Notes: generated by a model from the letters alone, not told the origin. Shown: positions 42,862 to 51,130, numbered from the stretch's first letter. The stretch: DNA of 64,000 nt from Neobacillus mesonae (GCF_001636315.1 NZ_KV440949.1:5598084-5662083); one strand, 5' to 3'. Program-made: numbers and translations.

Positions 42862-42916
42862 AGTTTTCTCCCACCCCATTAATTATCTAACAATTCGAGT
42901 ATAGGTCAATTAAGTC

Positions 42917-43004
42917 CTTCTTCAACTATACTGCCCGTTAGTGACATAAGAAAAAGCTGCCAACGGCAGCTCCCATAACATCATTTAAGCACCACAGTTC
43001 GAAA
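42917..43004 (+). repeat. CCGTTAG-type repeat
   Basis: CTTCTTCAACTATACTGCCC, GTTAGTGACATAAG, AAAAAGCTGCCAACGGCAGC, then TTAAGCACCACAGTTCG. Perfect stem AGCTGCC/GGCAGCT. Lies 3' of the DinB gene. Confidence 0.88.
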
Positions 43005-43075
43005 AGGTAGGATTTAAATTGGTCGAGATTACCTAAAAATCCTAATTTAATAGTCTTTTGTCAATTCTTCATCTA

Positions 43076-43593
43076 TTACTTAATTATCCCGTAATTCCCT
43101 AAGTAATTGGAAAATCTGTCCCTATGATGTGATTCGTGCTCAACCAAATGATAAACAACCCATTCAGGGGTTACTTCATATTGTTCAAGTACCCGAGGTT
43201 TTCGCCAATCGTTTAAGTCCATTGAACGAAAGTAGGTAAGAAATACTTCACGAACTTTTTTTAGGCGGAAAAATGTTGTTCTAAACTTTCCCCCTCAAAG
43301 TGAGATAAATTACTCTCAGTTCGACATTCTAACGGAAATAATGAGCTAATTTCAGGATCCCAATCGGTTCCAAGTACTTCCACATATAACCAATCTGCCT
43401 CGACTAATGCAATGTGATACAAAAGAGTCCCAATTGAATGTCTTTGACCTATTTTTCTATCTAGTAAGCTTTGGCTCATTCCTGTTAATTCAGTTATAAG
43501 AGTACGACGAACATCCTCTAAACACCATAACCACCGGCCAATTTCTGCTTCATATCCTGTTAATGAAGATACAAGTAACGATTTTTTATTCAA
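43076..43593 (-). pseudogene. DinB family protein, frameshifted
   Basis: Four-helix-bundle DinB/YfiT-type protein in two frames. The first (MNKKSLLVSSLTGYEAEIGR to SLEQHFSA) carries the metal His of IGTLLYHIALVEADW. The second (LKKVREVFLTYFRSMDLNDW to NYLGNYGIIK) carries the C-terminal WVVYHLVEHESHHRD metal motif. The break fits loss of one T in a T run at about 43266. Restored length is about 172 residues, normal for the family. Metal-dependent transferase or S-transferase-like role in relatives. Confidence 0.82.
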
Positions 43594-43696
43594 TTATTCA
43601 TCCTCCTTTTAAAGTACTAACATTCTACAAAAAGTTAACTCTTCCTCTTTTTTTAAAATTCCCATTCATCTTTTTAATGGATAGTATTATTTTACC

Positions 43697-43786
43697 CTTC
43701 AGCTAACCTGCCCGTTAGTTGAAGAAGAAAAAAGACCGCCACAGCGATCCTAAACTTAAACTCTTGCACCTGTTAATTCAATAAGG
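43697..43786 (+). repeat. CCGTTAG-type repeat, full length
   Basis: TTCAGCTAACCTGCCCGTTA, TTGAAGAAGAAAAAAGACCG, CCACAGCGATC, then CTCTTGCACCTGTTAATTCA. Lies 3' of the LysR gene. Confidence 0.9.
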
Positions 43787-43808
43787 ATTCTCCCTTTATA
43801 AGGAGCCG

Positions 43809-44669
43809 TTAATGTTGAGAACTTTGTTTTAACATCTCAATAAATTTTGAAAGCGCGTTTGTCATTAGACTATCCTTGTGTCGAATGAAAAAGGTTTTGG
43901 CGGTGCTGTATTGTTCTGGAATTTCGAAAGAACGTACTAACCCTTTTATTTCAAGTGATAGAATCGAAGACTTTGGCACTAAAGAGGCTCCAAGTCCAGA
44001 AATCACACCTTGAATAATAGCATCGGGATGATTGAATTCTAAATATCGAATTTTACCAATCCCTATTGTTTTCAACCAAGTTTCAAGTTGGTCTCGATGT
44101 GGACAACCTTTTGTATTCATGAGAAAAGGTTGATGACATACTTCTTCAATATTTTTCATCTCTGGAGCACTGATTAATACGAGTTGTTCTTCAAATACAA
44201 GCTCCTGCACGATGCTTTCATCATTCAGTTCCGATTTTACTAATGCACCATGAAGTTGAAAATGACGAATCTTTTCCACCAATTCAGCTGAATAATCGGT
44301 CATTAACGATAACTCTACTTTTGGATAAAGTTTAAAGTAATTAGCTAGTATGGAAGGAAGATACATTGCAGAGGCGGTATGAGTGGCTCCAAGCATGAGA
44401 CGACCAATGGGTTCTGTTGAATCATTTAGAGCTTTATGTGCCTCTTCAAGTAAGTGGATAATTTGCTCCGCATAACTCAATAACTTCTCACCTGCAGGCG
44501 TTAATAACATCCCTCGTTGGCGATAAAAAAGTTGTGTATTCAACTCCGCTTCTAATTGCTGCACCCTTGCAGTAACGTTTGACTGTACATAGCCGAGTAT
44601 TTGAGCGGCTTTTGTAATACTACCCTCACTTGCAACAGCCAGGAAAATTCGTAACTCATTGATATCCAT
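43809..44669 (-). CDS. LysR family transcriptional regulator
   Basis: 286-aa LTTR. The N-terminal winged helix MDINELRIFLAVASEGSITK, AAQILGYVQSNVTARVQQLE and QLFYRQRGMLLTPAGEKLL is textbook; the rest is the two-lobed effector domain. Divergent from the SnoaL-like gene at 44835 across 165 bp, the usual LTTR-target arrangement, so it probably regulates that gene. Inducer unknown. Confidence 0.93.
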   Translation of the reverse strand: MDINELRIFLAVASEGSITKAAQILGYVQSNVTARVQQLEAELNTQLFYRQRGMLLTPAGEKLLSYAEQIIHLLEEAHKALNDSTEPIGRLMLGATHTASAMYLPSILANYFKLYPKVELSLMTDYSAELVEKIRHFQLHGALVKSELNDESIVQELVFEEQLVLISAPEMKNIEEVCHQPFLMNTKGCPHRDQLETWLKTIGIGKIRYLEFNHPDAIIQGVISGLGASLVPKSSILSLEIKGLVRSFEIPEQYSTAKTFFIRHKDSLMTNALSKFIEMLKQSSQH

Positions 44670-44834
44670 TTCTGACCCCTCACATTATTATCATTAAAAA
44701 CGAATCTATATATCATTTATGTTCATTTTACATGATGATTGTCGGAGTGTACAATTTTCGTAGGCACACCAAAAGGGAACATTTTGGCTCATCTGCCCTA
44801 TCAAGATATCAAGAAATTTTTTAGGAGGTAAAAT

Positions 44835-45224
44835 ATGCTTAATCATTCAAACATTGAAATTGGAGAACAATTTCTGGCTGCGTACAATGCTCACAATTGG
44901 GAAGGAATTCGAAAGTTATTACATCCATCTGTTAAATGGACCCTACCAGGCAACGGAGAAATTTCGGGGACGGCTGAAGGAATAGATGCTGTTATCAATC
45001 GAGTCAAGTCAATTGTAGATGGAAAAGTGTGTACACAACTTCATGGAATACTTGTGGGTCAATTTGGGCTGACCTTATCACTACACAATTCAGCTGTCTC
45101 AGACGATGGTCGTGTCCTAGAAGAAGAATTAGCGACGGTGCTAACCATTGAATCAGAACTTATTACTAAAATAGATACTTACCTTTCTGACGTGGCTGGT
45201 ATGGAACAATATTTTTCAAAATAG
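44835..45224 (+). CDS. nuclear transport factor 2 (SnoaL-like) family protein
   Basis: 129-aa alpha+beta barrel protein: FLAAYNAHNWEGIRKLLHPSV, then WTLPGNGEISGTAEGIDAVI and a C-terminal LITKIDTYLSDVAGMEQYF fit the NTF2/SnoaL-like (ketosteroid isomerase-like) fold. Small-molecule isomerase or binding role in relatives. TTTAGGAGGTAAAAT precedes the ATG. Likely target of the divergent LysR regulator. Confidence 0.87.
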   Translation: MLNHSNIEIGEQFLAAYNAHNWEGIRKLLHPSVKWTLPGNGEISGTAEGIDAVINRVKSIVDGKVCTQLHGILVGQFGLTLSLHNSAVSDDGRVLEEELATVLTIESELITKIDTYLSDVAGMEQYFSK

Positions 45225-45297
45225 AATATTGAAGTGTTATCAAATAAATAAAACAGATCTTTGAGTCAAGTGGCTTAAGTTTCGGAACTTACATAGA

Positions 45298-45498
45298 AAG
45301 ATGACGGCAATTCTGTTGATGCAGCTTTAAATTATATTTCGAAAGCATTAAAAAATGATGTTAGATTTCAATTAATTGGATTCGACAACTTTGAGGTTCG
45401 TAACGTGCTGCTCGTAAGGAACGTACCCCATAAATTGGAGAAGAATCGACATCCAATCCGGAAAAGTACCGGCATTTAAGGACAGTAGCTTTAAATAA
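45298..45498 (+). pseudogene. HU-type DNA-binding protein remnant
   Basis: Pieces of bacterial HU in shifting frames: DGNSVDAALNYISKALKND, RFQLIGFDNFEVR, AARKERTP, then IDIQSGKVPAFKDSSFK ending TAA. The N-terminal helix (MNKTELI...) is missing and at least two frameshifts occur. An HU paralogue in decay; its terminator at 45519 is still intact. Confidence 0.8.
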
Positions 45499-45518
45499 CT
45501 TACTTTTACTACCCATGA

Positions 45519-45554
45519 CAAAAAAGTGATGATATTAATACATCACTTTTTTTG
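45519..45554 (+). terminator. intrinsic terminator
   Basis: AAAAAAGTGATG / CATCACTTTTTTT, 20 bp after the HU remnant. Confidence 0.9.
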
Positions 45555-45610
45555 GGTCTACTAAAACTTTGCAAAACTCTCATTAAATTCGACCAAAAAT
45601 ATATTTGAAT

Positions 45611-45660
45611 TCTTCAACTATAGCCCCCGTTTGTTTAAGTACATTCTTTCACAATCTCTG
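45611..45660 (+). repeat. CCGTTAG-type repeat, right half
   Basis: TTCTTCAACTATAGCCCCCG, TTTGTTTAAGTACATTC, TTTCACAATCTC. Lies 3' of the VOC gene. Confidence 0.88.
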
Positions 45661-45713
45661 CTACACTTTAAAAAAATATATGGGTACTTTAGTAAGTATT
45701 CTATAGATTTAAC

Positions 45714-46135
45714 CTATTTTACTCGTTGAAACATAGGATGACTTTCTTTAAATTGAACTAAATCCCATAAGTTTCCATATAAATCTTTGAATACAGCAAC
45801 AATACCATATGATTGTTCTTTTGGTTCTCTAACGAAGTCAATTCCTTTTGCTATCATTTCATTATAGTCTCTCCAAAAGTCATCTGTCCCAAGGAATAGA
45901 AAAACTCTTCCTCCTGCTTGATTTCCAATAAAAGATATTTGTTCTGGTTTTGAAGCCCTTGCAAGTAATATTGTAGCTCCAGACGAGCCAGGTGGGGATA
46001 CTACTACCCAGCGTTTATCTTGCTCTGGTTGATATGTATCTTCAATTAACGTAAAATGAAGTTTTTTGTGTAAAACTCAATAGCTTCATCATAATCTTGA
46101 ACAACCAAAGCAATATGTACAATAGATTGTATCAT
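45714..46135 (-). pseudogene. VOC (glyoxalase-fold) protein, frameshifted
   Basis: Metal-binding VOC family protein. The first frame MIQSIVHIALVVQDYDEAIE-FYTK is canonical. The frame then needs one extra A in the AAAAAA run at about 46065 to give LHFTLIEDTYQPEQDKRWVV, GATILLARASKP, GRVFLFLGTDDFW and GIVAVFKDLYGNLWDLVQ (C-terminal metal Glu replaced by Gln at LVQ). Total 422 nt, one base off. Decay or assembly indel. A repeat half-copy follows. Confidence 0.82.
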
Positions 46136-46265
46136 CTTATTAACCCTTCTTTCTTGGTAAAACATAAAGCCTTACGTCACAATTTAATATAATGTTTATC
46201 TTTACAGAGTTTTTTAGATAAATTATACCATTAAGGCTAAACTATTCATTTATTGAATTTTATTA

Positions 46266-46384
46266 TTTCACTAAACTGCCCGTTAATCGAACAAGAAAAA
46301 GAAGCCACAACTACAACTCCTTGTTTCGCTCGAGCACCCGTTAGTACAATAAGAAAAAGGGATTGCCTCAGCAATCCCTTTTTC
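46266..46384 (+). repeat. CCGTTAG-type repeat, two copies fused
   Basis: TTTCACTAAACTGCCCGTTA, AACAAGAAAAAGAAGCCACA, CGAGCACCCGTTAGTACAAT, then a second AAGAAAAAGGGATTGCCTCA, GCAATCCCTTTTTC. The second central stem is 8 bp. Lies 3' of the 129-aa membrane gene. Confidence 0.9.
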
Positions 46385-46428
46385 TACACCACTTTAAGGT
46401 GTTGAAATCATGTAAATTAACATTTCCA

Positions 46429-46818
46429 TTAAGGTTTGACGGTTTTTCGCGGGAAGAAATGCCTAAAAGGAAGCATCAATCCCAGGAGAGATATAACAAT
46501 GAAAACAACTTGATGGATATGATCGTTCCCTGGCGGCAGTCCGCCCACCAAATGCAAAGTCCAGAAGACGGGATAATACCAGAGTGTAAGCCACGCCCAT
46601 CTTTCTTTTCTTCTGTACGACATAAGAGTTATCACTGTACCGAAAACTCCCATTCCTGTCGTTGCAACACCTAACGCTCGAAGCAATCCTAAATCAGTAC
46701 CTGCAATCCTTGGATACGTGACAACTAATATTCCAAAGATCAAGATCCCAATTCCGTTAAATAGAAGGAACATCCAGCTGATTCTTAGAAGCATAGACTG
46801 CTCTTTAAATTTTGCCAA
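46429..46818 (-). CDS. four-TM membrane protein, 129 aa
   Basis: Helices RISWMFLLFNGIGILIFGIL, GLLRALGVATTGMGVFGTVI, AWLTLWYYPVFWTLHLVGGL and HQVVFIVISLLGLMLPF, with a basic tail FPRKTVKP. It resembles small DoxX-like/unknown 4-TM proteins. The TTG at 46818 (after AAAGGGTG) is preferred over ATG 46863, which has no ribosome site. Unknown function. Confidence 0.6.
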   Translation of the reverse strand: MAKFKEQSMLLRISWMFLLFNGIGILIFGILVVTYPRIAGTDLGLLRALGVATTGMGVFGTVITLMSYRRKERWAWLTLWYYPVFWTLHLVGGLPPGNDHIHQVVFIVISLLGLMLPFRHFFPRKTVKP

Positions 46819-46901
46819 ATCTGAACACCCTTTGCTCGTTTTTATTTCATTAATTTTTAACATAGTCGGTTATTAGAGTCTACTATGTCTAATTAACTTT
46901 T

Positions 46902-46987
46902 ATAACCTGGGACATTTGCTTCATAAGAAAAAATTACTGCTGCAACAATCTTGCACTTTAACGAAAGCTCCCCGATAGTTGAATAAG
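46902..46987 (+). repeat. CCGTTAG-type repeat, diverged
   Basis: AACCTGGGACATTTGCTTCA, TAAGAAAAAATTACTGCTGC, then AAGCTCCCCGATAGTTGAAT, AAG. Lies 3' of the gene at 47010. Confidence 0.8.
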
Positions 46988-47009
46988 AAAATGGCGAAAA
47001 CAAGCTTTA

Positions 47010-47243
47010 TTATGGATTAAATAAAATAATAAATAAAATAGCAATTACCACGGCAAGAATTAAAGAAATAAGCTTACTCCACCATTTTTCTTTAGAAAAT
47101 ATTAAGATCCCAGCCACAATTGTAAAAAACAACCACTTTGATACAATTACACTAAAGTGCAATGTAGCAGGTAAGAAAATGGTAGTCGCATAAAGCACTA
47201 CTGCAAAAACTAATGAATAAATTAAAATCCTTAACGCCACCAA
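47010..47243 (-). CDS. three-TM membrane protein, 77 aa
   Basis: Three hydrophobic helices (ILIYSLVFAVVLYATTIFL, VSKWLFFTIVAGILIF, LISLILAVVIAILFIILF). The open frame runs upstream into the repeat copy at 47264, but AAAGGTAG points to the TTG at 47243 (or the next GTG) as start, so the repeat is not coding. No family is recognised. Confidence 0.55.
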   Translation of the reverse strand: MVALRILIYSLVFAVVLYATTIFLPATLHFSVIVSKWLFFTIVAGILIFSKEKWWSKLISLILAVVIAILFIILFNP

Positions 47244-47263
47244 ATAAATCACACTACCTTTGT

Positions 47264-47295
47264 TGTTGAACTCTAGCACCCGTTAGTTGAGTAAG
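47264..47295 (+). repeat. CCGTTAG-type repeat, right half
   Basis: GTTGAACTCTAGCACCCGTT, AGTTGAGTAAG. Lies 3' of the 50-aa gene and just upstream of the next. Confidence 0.85.
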
Positions 47296-47300
47296 TATTT

Positions 47301-47453
47301 TCACTTACTGTCTTTCAAAAAATAAGAAAATAGAGATATCACTAAACCTAAAAATGAAACACATAAGCCAAATGTAGTTGCCGAACCACTGGATGTTAGT
47401 ATAAGTGCTATACCAAAAAGTGATACTGAAATACCTAAAAGTGATAAACGCAT
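47301..47453 (-). CDS. two-TM membrane peptide, 50 aa
   Basis: MRLSLLGISVSLFGIALILT, a short SSGSATTFG turn, then LCVSFLGLVISLFSYFL and a basic end KDSK. AAGGTAGGGTGAAGAT precedes the ATG. Sits exactly between two repeat copies, which supports it as a real unit despite its size. Confidence 0.55.
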   Translation of the reverse strand: MRLSLLGISVSLFGIALILTSSGSATTFGLCVSFLGLVISLFSYFLKDSK

Positions 47454-47506
47454 TTTATCTTCACCCTACCTTAGTGTAATAATTCTACACCAAATCTAAA
47501 TATCGC

Positions 47507-47581
47507 TGTTAAACCCGTTACTTCAATAAGGAAAAAGGCGATCCTTCGTTATTGAAGAATCGTACCCGTTAGTGGAACAAG
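47507..47581 (+). repeat. CCGTTAG-type repeat variant (GGCGATCCTTCG type)
   Basis: GTTAAACCCGTTACTTCAAT, AAGGAAAAAGGCGATCCTTC, GTTATTGAAGAATCGTACCC, GTTAGTGGAACAAG. Stem GCGAT-CTTC/GAAG-ATCG. Confidence 0.85.
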
Positions 47582-47704
47582 TACCTCTTTTATTGCGTAT
47601 TATCTTCGTACTGTCTCTTGTTAAAGTTAATTTTTGTGTATTTCTATTGGTAAATGATAGAATTTACCTGTGACGATACTTTTTTTGAAAGGAGAAAATC
47701 CACC

Positions 47705-48037
47705 TTGGAAAGTTTATTCCAAAAAATAAATTTATTAGACTTAGTGACTGACATAACTGAATATAAGAATTTTGTTGTGTCTGAAGTCAATGATCATGTT
47801 TTAAGAATAGCTGTGATTGATGGAGAATTTCATTGGCATGAACATGATACAGACGAATTATTTATGGTTCTTGAGGGAGAACTCATAATTGACCTTGAAA
47901 ATGATAAATCATTTAAATTACTGCCTGGTGAAATTTTTAATGTACCAGCACACACCCAACATAGAACACGATCTAATGGTAGAACTGTAAATCTCTGTTT
48001 TGAGAAAAAGGATAACGATATAAATGGAATTTCATAA
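47705..48037 (+). CDS. cupin domain protein
   Basis: 110-aa single-domain cupin. The metal motif 1 is FHWHEHDTDELFMVLEGEL (His-x-His...Glu) and motif 2 is LPGEIFNVPAHTQHRTRSN. The TTG at 47705 is chosen because GAAAGGAGAAAATCC precedes it; an upstream ATG (47654) gives 17 residues unlike the family. Cytosolic; could be a small-molecule isomerase/dioxygenase or binding protein. Confidence 0.87.
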   Translation: MESLFQKINLLDLVTDITEYKNFVVSEVNDHVLRIAVIDGEFHWHEHDTDELFMVLEGELIIDLENDKSFKLLPGEIFNVPAHTQHRTRSNGRTVNLCFEKKDNDINGIS

Positions 48038-48064
48038 GTACCAATATCTTGGTGCTTTTTTGAT
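48037..48064 (+). terminator. intrinsic terminator
   Basis: AAGTACCAA-TATC-TTGGTGCTTTTTTG, overlapping the cupin stop. Confidence 0.8.
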
Positions 48065-48696
48065 GCGCTTTTTAAGTCGTTCTGCGCAGTATCACTATTT
48101 GTCTTTTTTAACAACTTTTGTCGAATCTATTTTTCGTAATACGAAATTCCCATATAATAATTTCCGTCTGAGTTTTTCGACATATTACCAGGAGAAAGGA
48201 CCTATTATGAATATAGATTTGTTTGAATTATTGACCCAAATCGATTTTTGAAAAAGAAAATGTTCATTATTGGCGCTCTTTTTGCTTAATTTCATATTTT
48301 GGGTCAAATATTCCACGTCTATCCATTTCAAGCTTGGACCAAATATTAAAGCGTCATTTATGGCGCTTTTTTTGCTTTTTTACACATATTTCTATGTTTT
48401 TGAAATTTCAATTTTAATTCACCTCTGGGGTTGTTCTTTTAACCACGAGTTTTGTAACAAATAATAAATGTGTACATTTTAAACTTTGTTCAGCAATCGG
48501 GCGATATAGTGGAGTAATCTCAGTAGCTGGAAAATGTAAAATAATAGTTCGCATACTGGAATTTTGATTTGGACTACGACCAAAGTCGTATAACGATTTA
48601 GTTCGTAGCCTGATGTAATATTCTAACCAAAACTTTATAATGATTAATGAATAAAGGTTTGTTAAATATTACGATACAAAGGGGAGTAAATTTTAA
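48065..48696. other. intergenic with remnants and hairpins
   Basis: About 630 bp without a convincing gene. Two similar pieces end in TTGGCGCTCTTTTTGC (near 48275) and AAAGCGTCATTTATGGCGCT plus T-run (48348-48376, terminator-like). CAATCGGGCG near 48495 recalls the CAATCGCCCGATTG hairpin near 27610. Probably decayed genes. Confidence 0.4.
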
Positions 48697-49002
48697 ATGG
48701 AAAATAAGGGTTTCAAAATATTGATTCATGCTAGTACTTGGTTTGCACCTATACTAGTTCCCATTATCACATATTTTATTATTTCAGACCGTGAAATTAA
48801 AAGCTTATCCTTACAGGCTTTGGTATTTCATATTGTGATTGGTATTCTAATCTCAGTGTCTGCTTTTTTTTCTTGGATATTAATCGGGATTCCATTCCTC
48901 ATTATTTTTGGACTCATTGCTATAATAGCTCCGATTGTTGGAATTGTTAAGGCAATTAATGAGCGTCCTTTTCGATATCCTATTATTGGATCATGGTTTT
49001 GA
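48697..49002 (+). CDS. DUF4870-like membrane protein, 101 aa
   Basis: Three or four membrane helices with the DUF4870 layout: HASTWFAPILVPIITYFI, QALVFHIVIGILISVSAFFS, IFGLIAIIAPIVGIVKAINE and the closing FRYPIIGSWF. AAAGGGGAGTAAATT precedes the ATG. Function unknown. One of the few + strand genes in this stretch; the only candidate inverted repeat copy lies 3' of it. Confidence 0.8.
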   Translation: MENKGFKILIHASTWFAPILVPIITYFIISDREIKSLSLQALVFHIVIGILISVSAFFSWILIGIPFLIIFGLIAIIAPIVGIVKAINERPFRYPIIGSWF

Positions 49003-49129
49003 TTAAATTTAAACGAATCTAATCGTTTTAATGATGATGAATAGTGGTATTTAAATCACTTAATCTTCATAAACTCCATGCCACGGTAATTCATGCGAAT
49101 GTTAGCTCTGCACGGATACTTGAAAAGAA

Positions 49130-49190
49130 TAGATATGAGGGTGCATTGCTTCAATAACGATCTTCCATAAACGGGTGCTATTCCGTAGTA
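49130..49190 (-). repeat. possible inverted CCGTTAG-type repeat
   Basis: GGGTGCATTGCTTCAATAAC, GATCTTCC, AAACGGGTGCTATTCCG. Compared with the reverse complement of the 47507 variant it shares GGGT, CTTCAATAACGA and ACGGGTGC. It lies 3' of a + strand gene, the mirror image of the usual arrangement. Confidence 0.45.
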
Positions 49191-49196
49191 ATGATA

Positions 49197-49241
49197 AAAG
49201 TCCAAATTCTCAATTTTAATGTTGAGAATTTGGGCTTTTTG
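49197..49241 (+). terminator. intrinsic terminator
   Basis: AAGTCCAAATTCTCAA / TTGAGAATTTGGGCTTTTT, a 15-bp stem. Confidence 0.88.
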
Positions 49242-49340
49242 TATTTATTTATAGTGCAAAATAGCACTTAAAATAAGTGCAAATTACCTCCTAAAGTGAC
49301 ACCAATTATTAACCAAACAATTTCATTAAATTCGGGTATT

Positions 49341-49446
49341 CTTGTTCAACTAAACTGCTTCGTTTGTTTAATAAGGAATTCAACAAAAAAGGTGCGTAAT
49401 CCTTCTTGGATCAACGCACCCGATAGTTTAAGTACATTATTTCATA
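49341..49446 (+). repeat. CCGTTAG-type repeat, full length (GGAATTCAAC variant)
   Basis: TTGTTCAACTAAACTGCTTC, GTTTAATAAGGAATTCAAC, GGTGCGTAATCCTTC, GGATCAACGCACCCGATAGT, TTAAGTACATTATTTCAT. The central stem GGTGCG pairs with the box B half CGCACC. Confidence 0.9.
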
Positions 49447-49496
49447 TTCCCTGCCCCGTTAGCGAGTAATAAAAAAGGGCTGCCGCTGGCAACCCA
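49447..49496 (+). repeat. CCGTTAG-type repeat, left half in tandem
   Basis: TCCCTGCCCCGTTAGCGAGT, AATAAAAAAGGGCTGCCGCT, GGCAACCC. Head-to-tail with the previous copy, 3' of the Thr/Cys-rich gene. Confidence 0.88.
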
Positions 49497-49521
49497 CATT
49501 TCTCATTTTCCTATTAGCTTA

Positions 49522-49905
49522 TTACATTACACAAACAGGAGCACATGGTATTTCTACGCCTGGTTCAAATTGACCATTGTTATATGTGAAATCCGTAACA
49601 GCAGTTCCAGCTGTGAATGTTGCGGCACTGCTAAAGGTAAAAGTGTACGTTTGTGTTTGACCTGCTGGTTGAAAAAGGGGAGCCGCTCCAACTCCAACTG
49701 CTTGTCCCGCACGACATAAGCTACAAGCATTTCCAGTACAACTAGTAAAAGTAGTGACAGCGCAAGGCACATTCACACAGAATACGTCTAAGTTAAAAAT
49801 CGGTGTAATAGTGATGGAAAAAACATTTGTAACCGGAGAAAACGACGTCGTAACTACTGTACCAAGTGGCGTTGTAGTTGTTGCTGTACAAGGTCTTATA
49901 CCCAT
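49522..49905 (-). CDS. Thr/Cys-rich protein, 127 aa
   Basis: Beta-rich protein starting MGIRPCTATTTTPLGTVVTT with eight Cys (for example CVNVPC, CTGNACSLC and a final PCAPVCVM). No signal peptide. Composition suggests a disulfide-linked surface or spore-layer protein; no family is recognised. GGAGGTTAGCATAT precedes the ATG. Followed by two tandem repeat copies. Confidence 0.6.
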   Translation of the reverse strand: MGIRPCTATTTTPLGTVVTTSFSPVTNVFSITITPIFNLDVFCVNVPCAVTTFTSCTGNACSLCRAGQAVGVGAAPLFQPAGQTQTYTFTFSSAATFTAGTAVTDFTYNNGQFEPGVEIPCAPVCVM

Positions 49906-50048
49906 ATATGCTAACCTCCATTCCCAATAAGATATTATTAATATATTCTTAACTCATTTTTTTGAATGGTTATTTGATAGAGGGGATAAGTACATTTCCC
50001 CAAAATAAATACATATCTTTGACGTATCAAATTTGGAAATATCCCTTC

Positions 50049-50127
50049 CTATTCTGCTTCGTTAGTAAAAAAGCGACTGCTTATTTCGCAATCGCACCCA
50101 TTACTTTAAGTGTAATCCTTCACAAAG
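50049..50127 (+). repeat. CCGTTAG-type repeat
   Basis: CTATTCTGCTTCGTTAGT, AAAAAAGCGACTGCTTATTT, CGCAATCGCACCCATTACTT, TAAGTGTAATCCTTCACAAA. Lies 3' of the Gly/Pro-rich gene. Confidence 0.88.
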
Positions 50128-50232
50128 TTGAAATGTAACAGGTAGTTTAAAAGGAGTCATGAAAAAGTAACAAGCGCTTCTACTCATTGTAGAAACGCAA
50201 CTAGGAAAAGCTCTAATTTTTTATTAATGGTA

Positions 50233-50613
50233 CTAGTACGATGGATAAGTGTAGGGGTATTGATAAGGGTATGGGTATGGGTATGGGTAGCCGCCAATGC
50301 CTGGTCCACCTAAACCGAGACCTGGATAATAACCAAGTCCAGAGCCTGGTCCACCTAAACCAAGACCTGGAGCAAAACCAACCCCAGAGCCAGGGGCACC
50401 TATACCTGGTCCCCCAAAACCAAGACCTGGACCAAAACCAGCACCAGAGCCTGGTCCGCCAAAACCAAGTCCCGGAGCAAAACCAACGCCAGAACCAGGG
50501 GCACCAATACCAGGACCTCCAAAACCATGCCCTGGACCATGACCATGACCTGGACCATGACCTGGACCAATCCTCTCATATGTTGGACTATAAGCATTAT
50601 AATTAAGAATCAC
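50233..50613 (-). CDS. Gly/Pro-rich repeat protein, 126 aa
   Basis: Head MILNYNAYSPTYERIGPGHG, His/Gly-rich GPGHGHGPGHGFG, then tandem units of about 23 residues (GGPGIGAPGSGVGFAPGLGF and variants), ending in a Pro-Tyr ladder (GGYPYPYPYPYQYPYTYPSY). GTG start is chosen because GAGGAGG lies 6 bases before it. Secondary structure should be extended or disordered; a spore-coat/exosporium role is likely by composition only. Confidence 0.7.
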   Translation of the reverse strand: MILNYNAYSPTYERIGPGHGPGHGHGPGHGFGGPGIGAPGSGVGFAPGLGFGGPGSGAGFGPGLGFGGPGIGAPGSGVGFAPGLGLGGPGSGLGYYPGLGLGGPGIGGYPYPYPYPYQYPYTYPSY

Positions 50614-50707
50614 GTTCATCCTCCTCATTTAATTTACATTAGAGCATATGCATTTCGAGGATAAATTCCTGGGTATTCGTCCTTATTCTTAAAATATTTT
50701 ATGACAA

Positions 50708-50760
50708 ATGCGGATAGGTAATTTATTTAAGCTAACCTGCTCCGTTAGTGGAACAAGTAA
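50708..50760 (+). repeat. CCGTTAG-type repeat with TGCGGATAGG leader
   Basis: ATGCGGATAGGTAATTTATT, TAAGCTAACCTGCTCCGTTA, GTGGAACAAGTAA. The ~35-bp leader and box A are identical to the copy at 58269. Confidence 0.85.
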
Positions 50761-50839
50761 GCACTCTTTACTAAACAATAGGTTCGTATTGTTAATTGAT
50801 AAATAATGTAATTGATTATTGGGGATATTACGAAATCAA

Positions 50840-50892
50840 AGGGCAAGGTAAACTGAAACCCCTTAGAATTTCCCTCCACAATGCCTTGCCCA
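50840..50892. other. long imperfect hairpin
   Basis: GGGCAAGG and CCTTGCCC lie 36 bp apart, with inner GAAACCCC...GGG-poor pairing; sits in a 370-bp gene-free stretch ahead of a terminator (50990). Could be part of a small RNA or a decayed gene. Confidence 0.3.
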
Positions 50893-50989
50893 AACAATCA
50901 AAATATAGACGGATAACCAAGAATAATAAACGTCCATCACATATAATAAATTCAAATACTGACCTTCAACCAGTATACTGTACCTCATC

Positions 50990-51013
50990 GTCGGGAGAAA
51001 TCCCGACTTTTTG
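50990..51013 (+). terminator. intrinsic terminator without obvious gene
   Basis: GTCGGGA-GAAA-TCCCGAC-TTTTTG, a perfect tetraloop terminator. The + strand sequence before it (50770-50985) contains no recognisable gene. Confidence 0.88.
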
Positions 51014-51054
51014 TTTGGCAACTTCACTCAAATGTATATATAATACGTTTTTTC

Positions 51055-51120
51055 TTATTCAACTAACCTGCCCCGTTTGTTCAATAAGAAAAAAGCATTC
51101 CTCGTTAAAGGAATGCAAGG
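51055..51120 (+). repeat. CCGTTAG-type repeat, left two thirds
   Basis: TTATTCAACTAACCTGCCCC, GTTTGTTCAATAAGAAAA, GCATTCC...GGAATGC stem. Lies 3' of the YciI gene. Confidence 0.9.
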
Positions 51121-51130
51121 TTACATTCTT

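Noticed and set aside
50241..50606. + strand ORF opposite the Gly/Pro-rich gene
   Set aside because: No ribosome site; its composition is the complement of the Gly/Pro codons.
50796..51000. + strand ORF starting INNVIDYWGYYEIKG before the terminator at 50990
   Set aside because: Runs through the terminator and a repeat copy, lacks a good start and looks unlike a protein after 40 residues. The terminator itself was kept.
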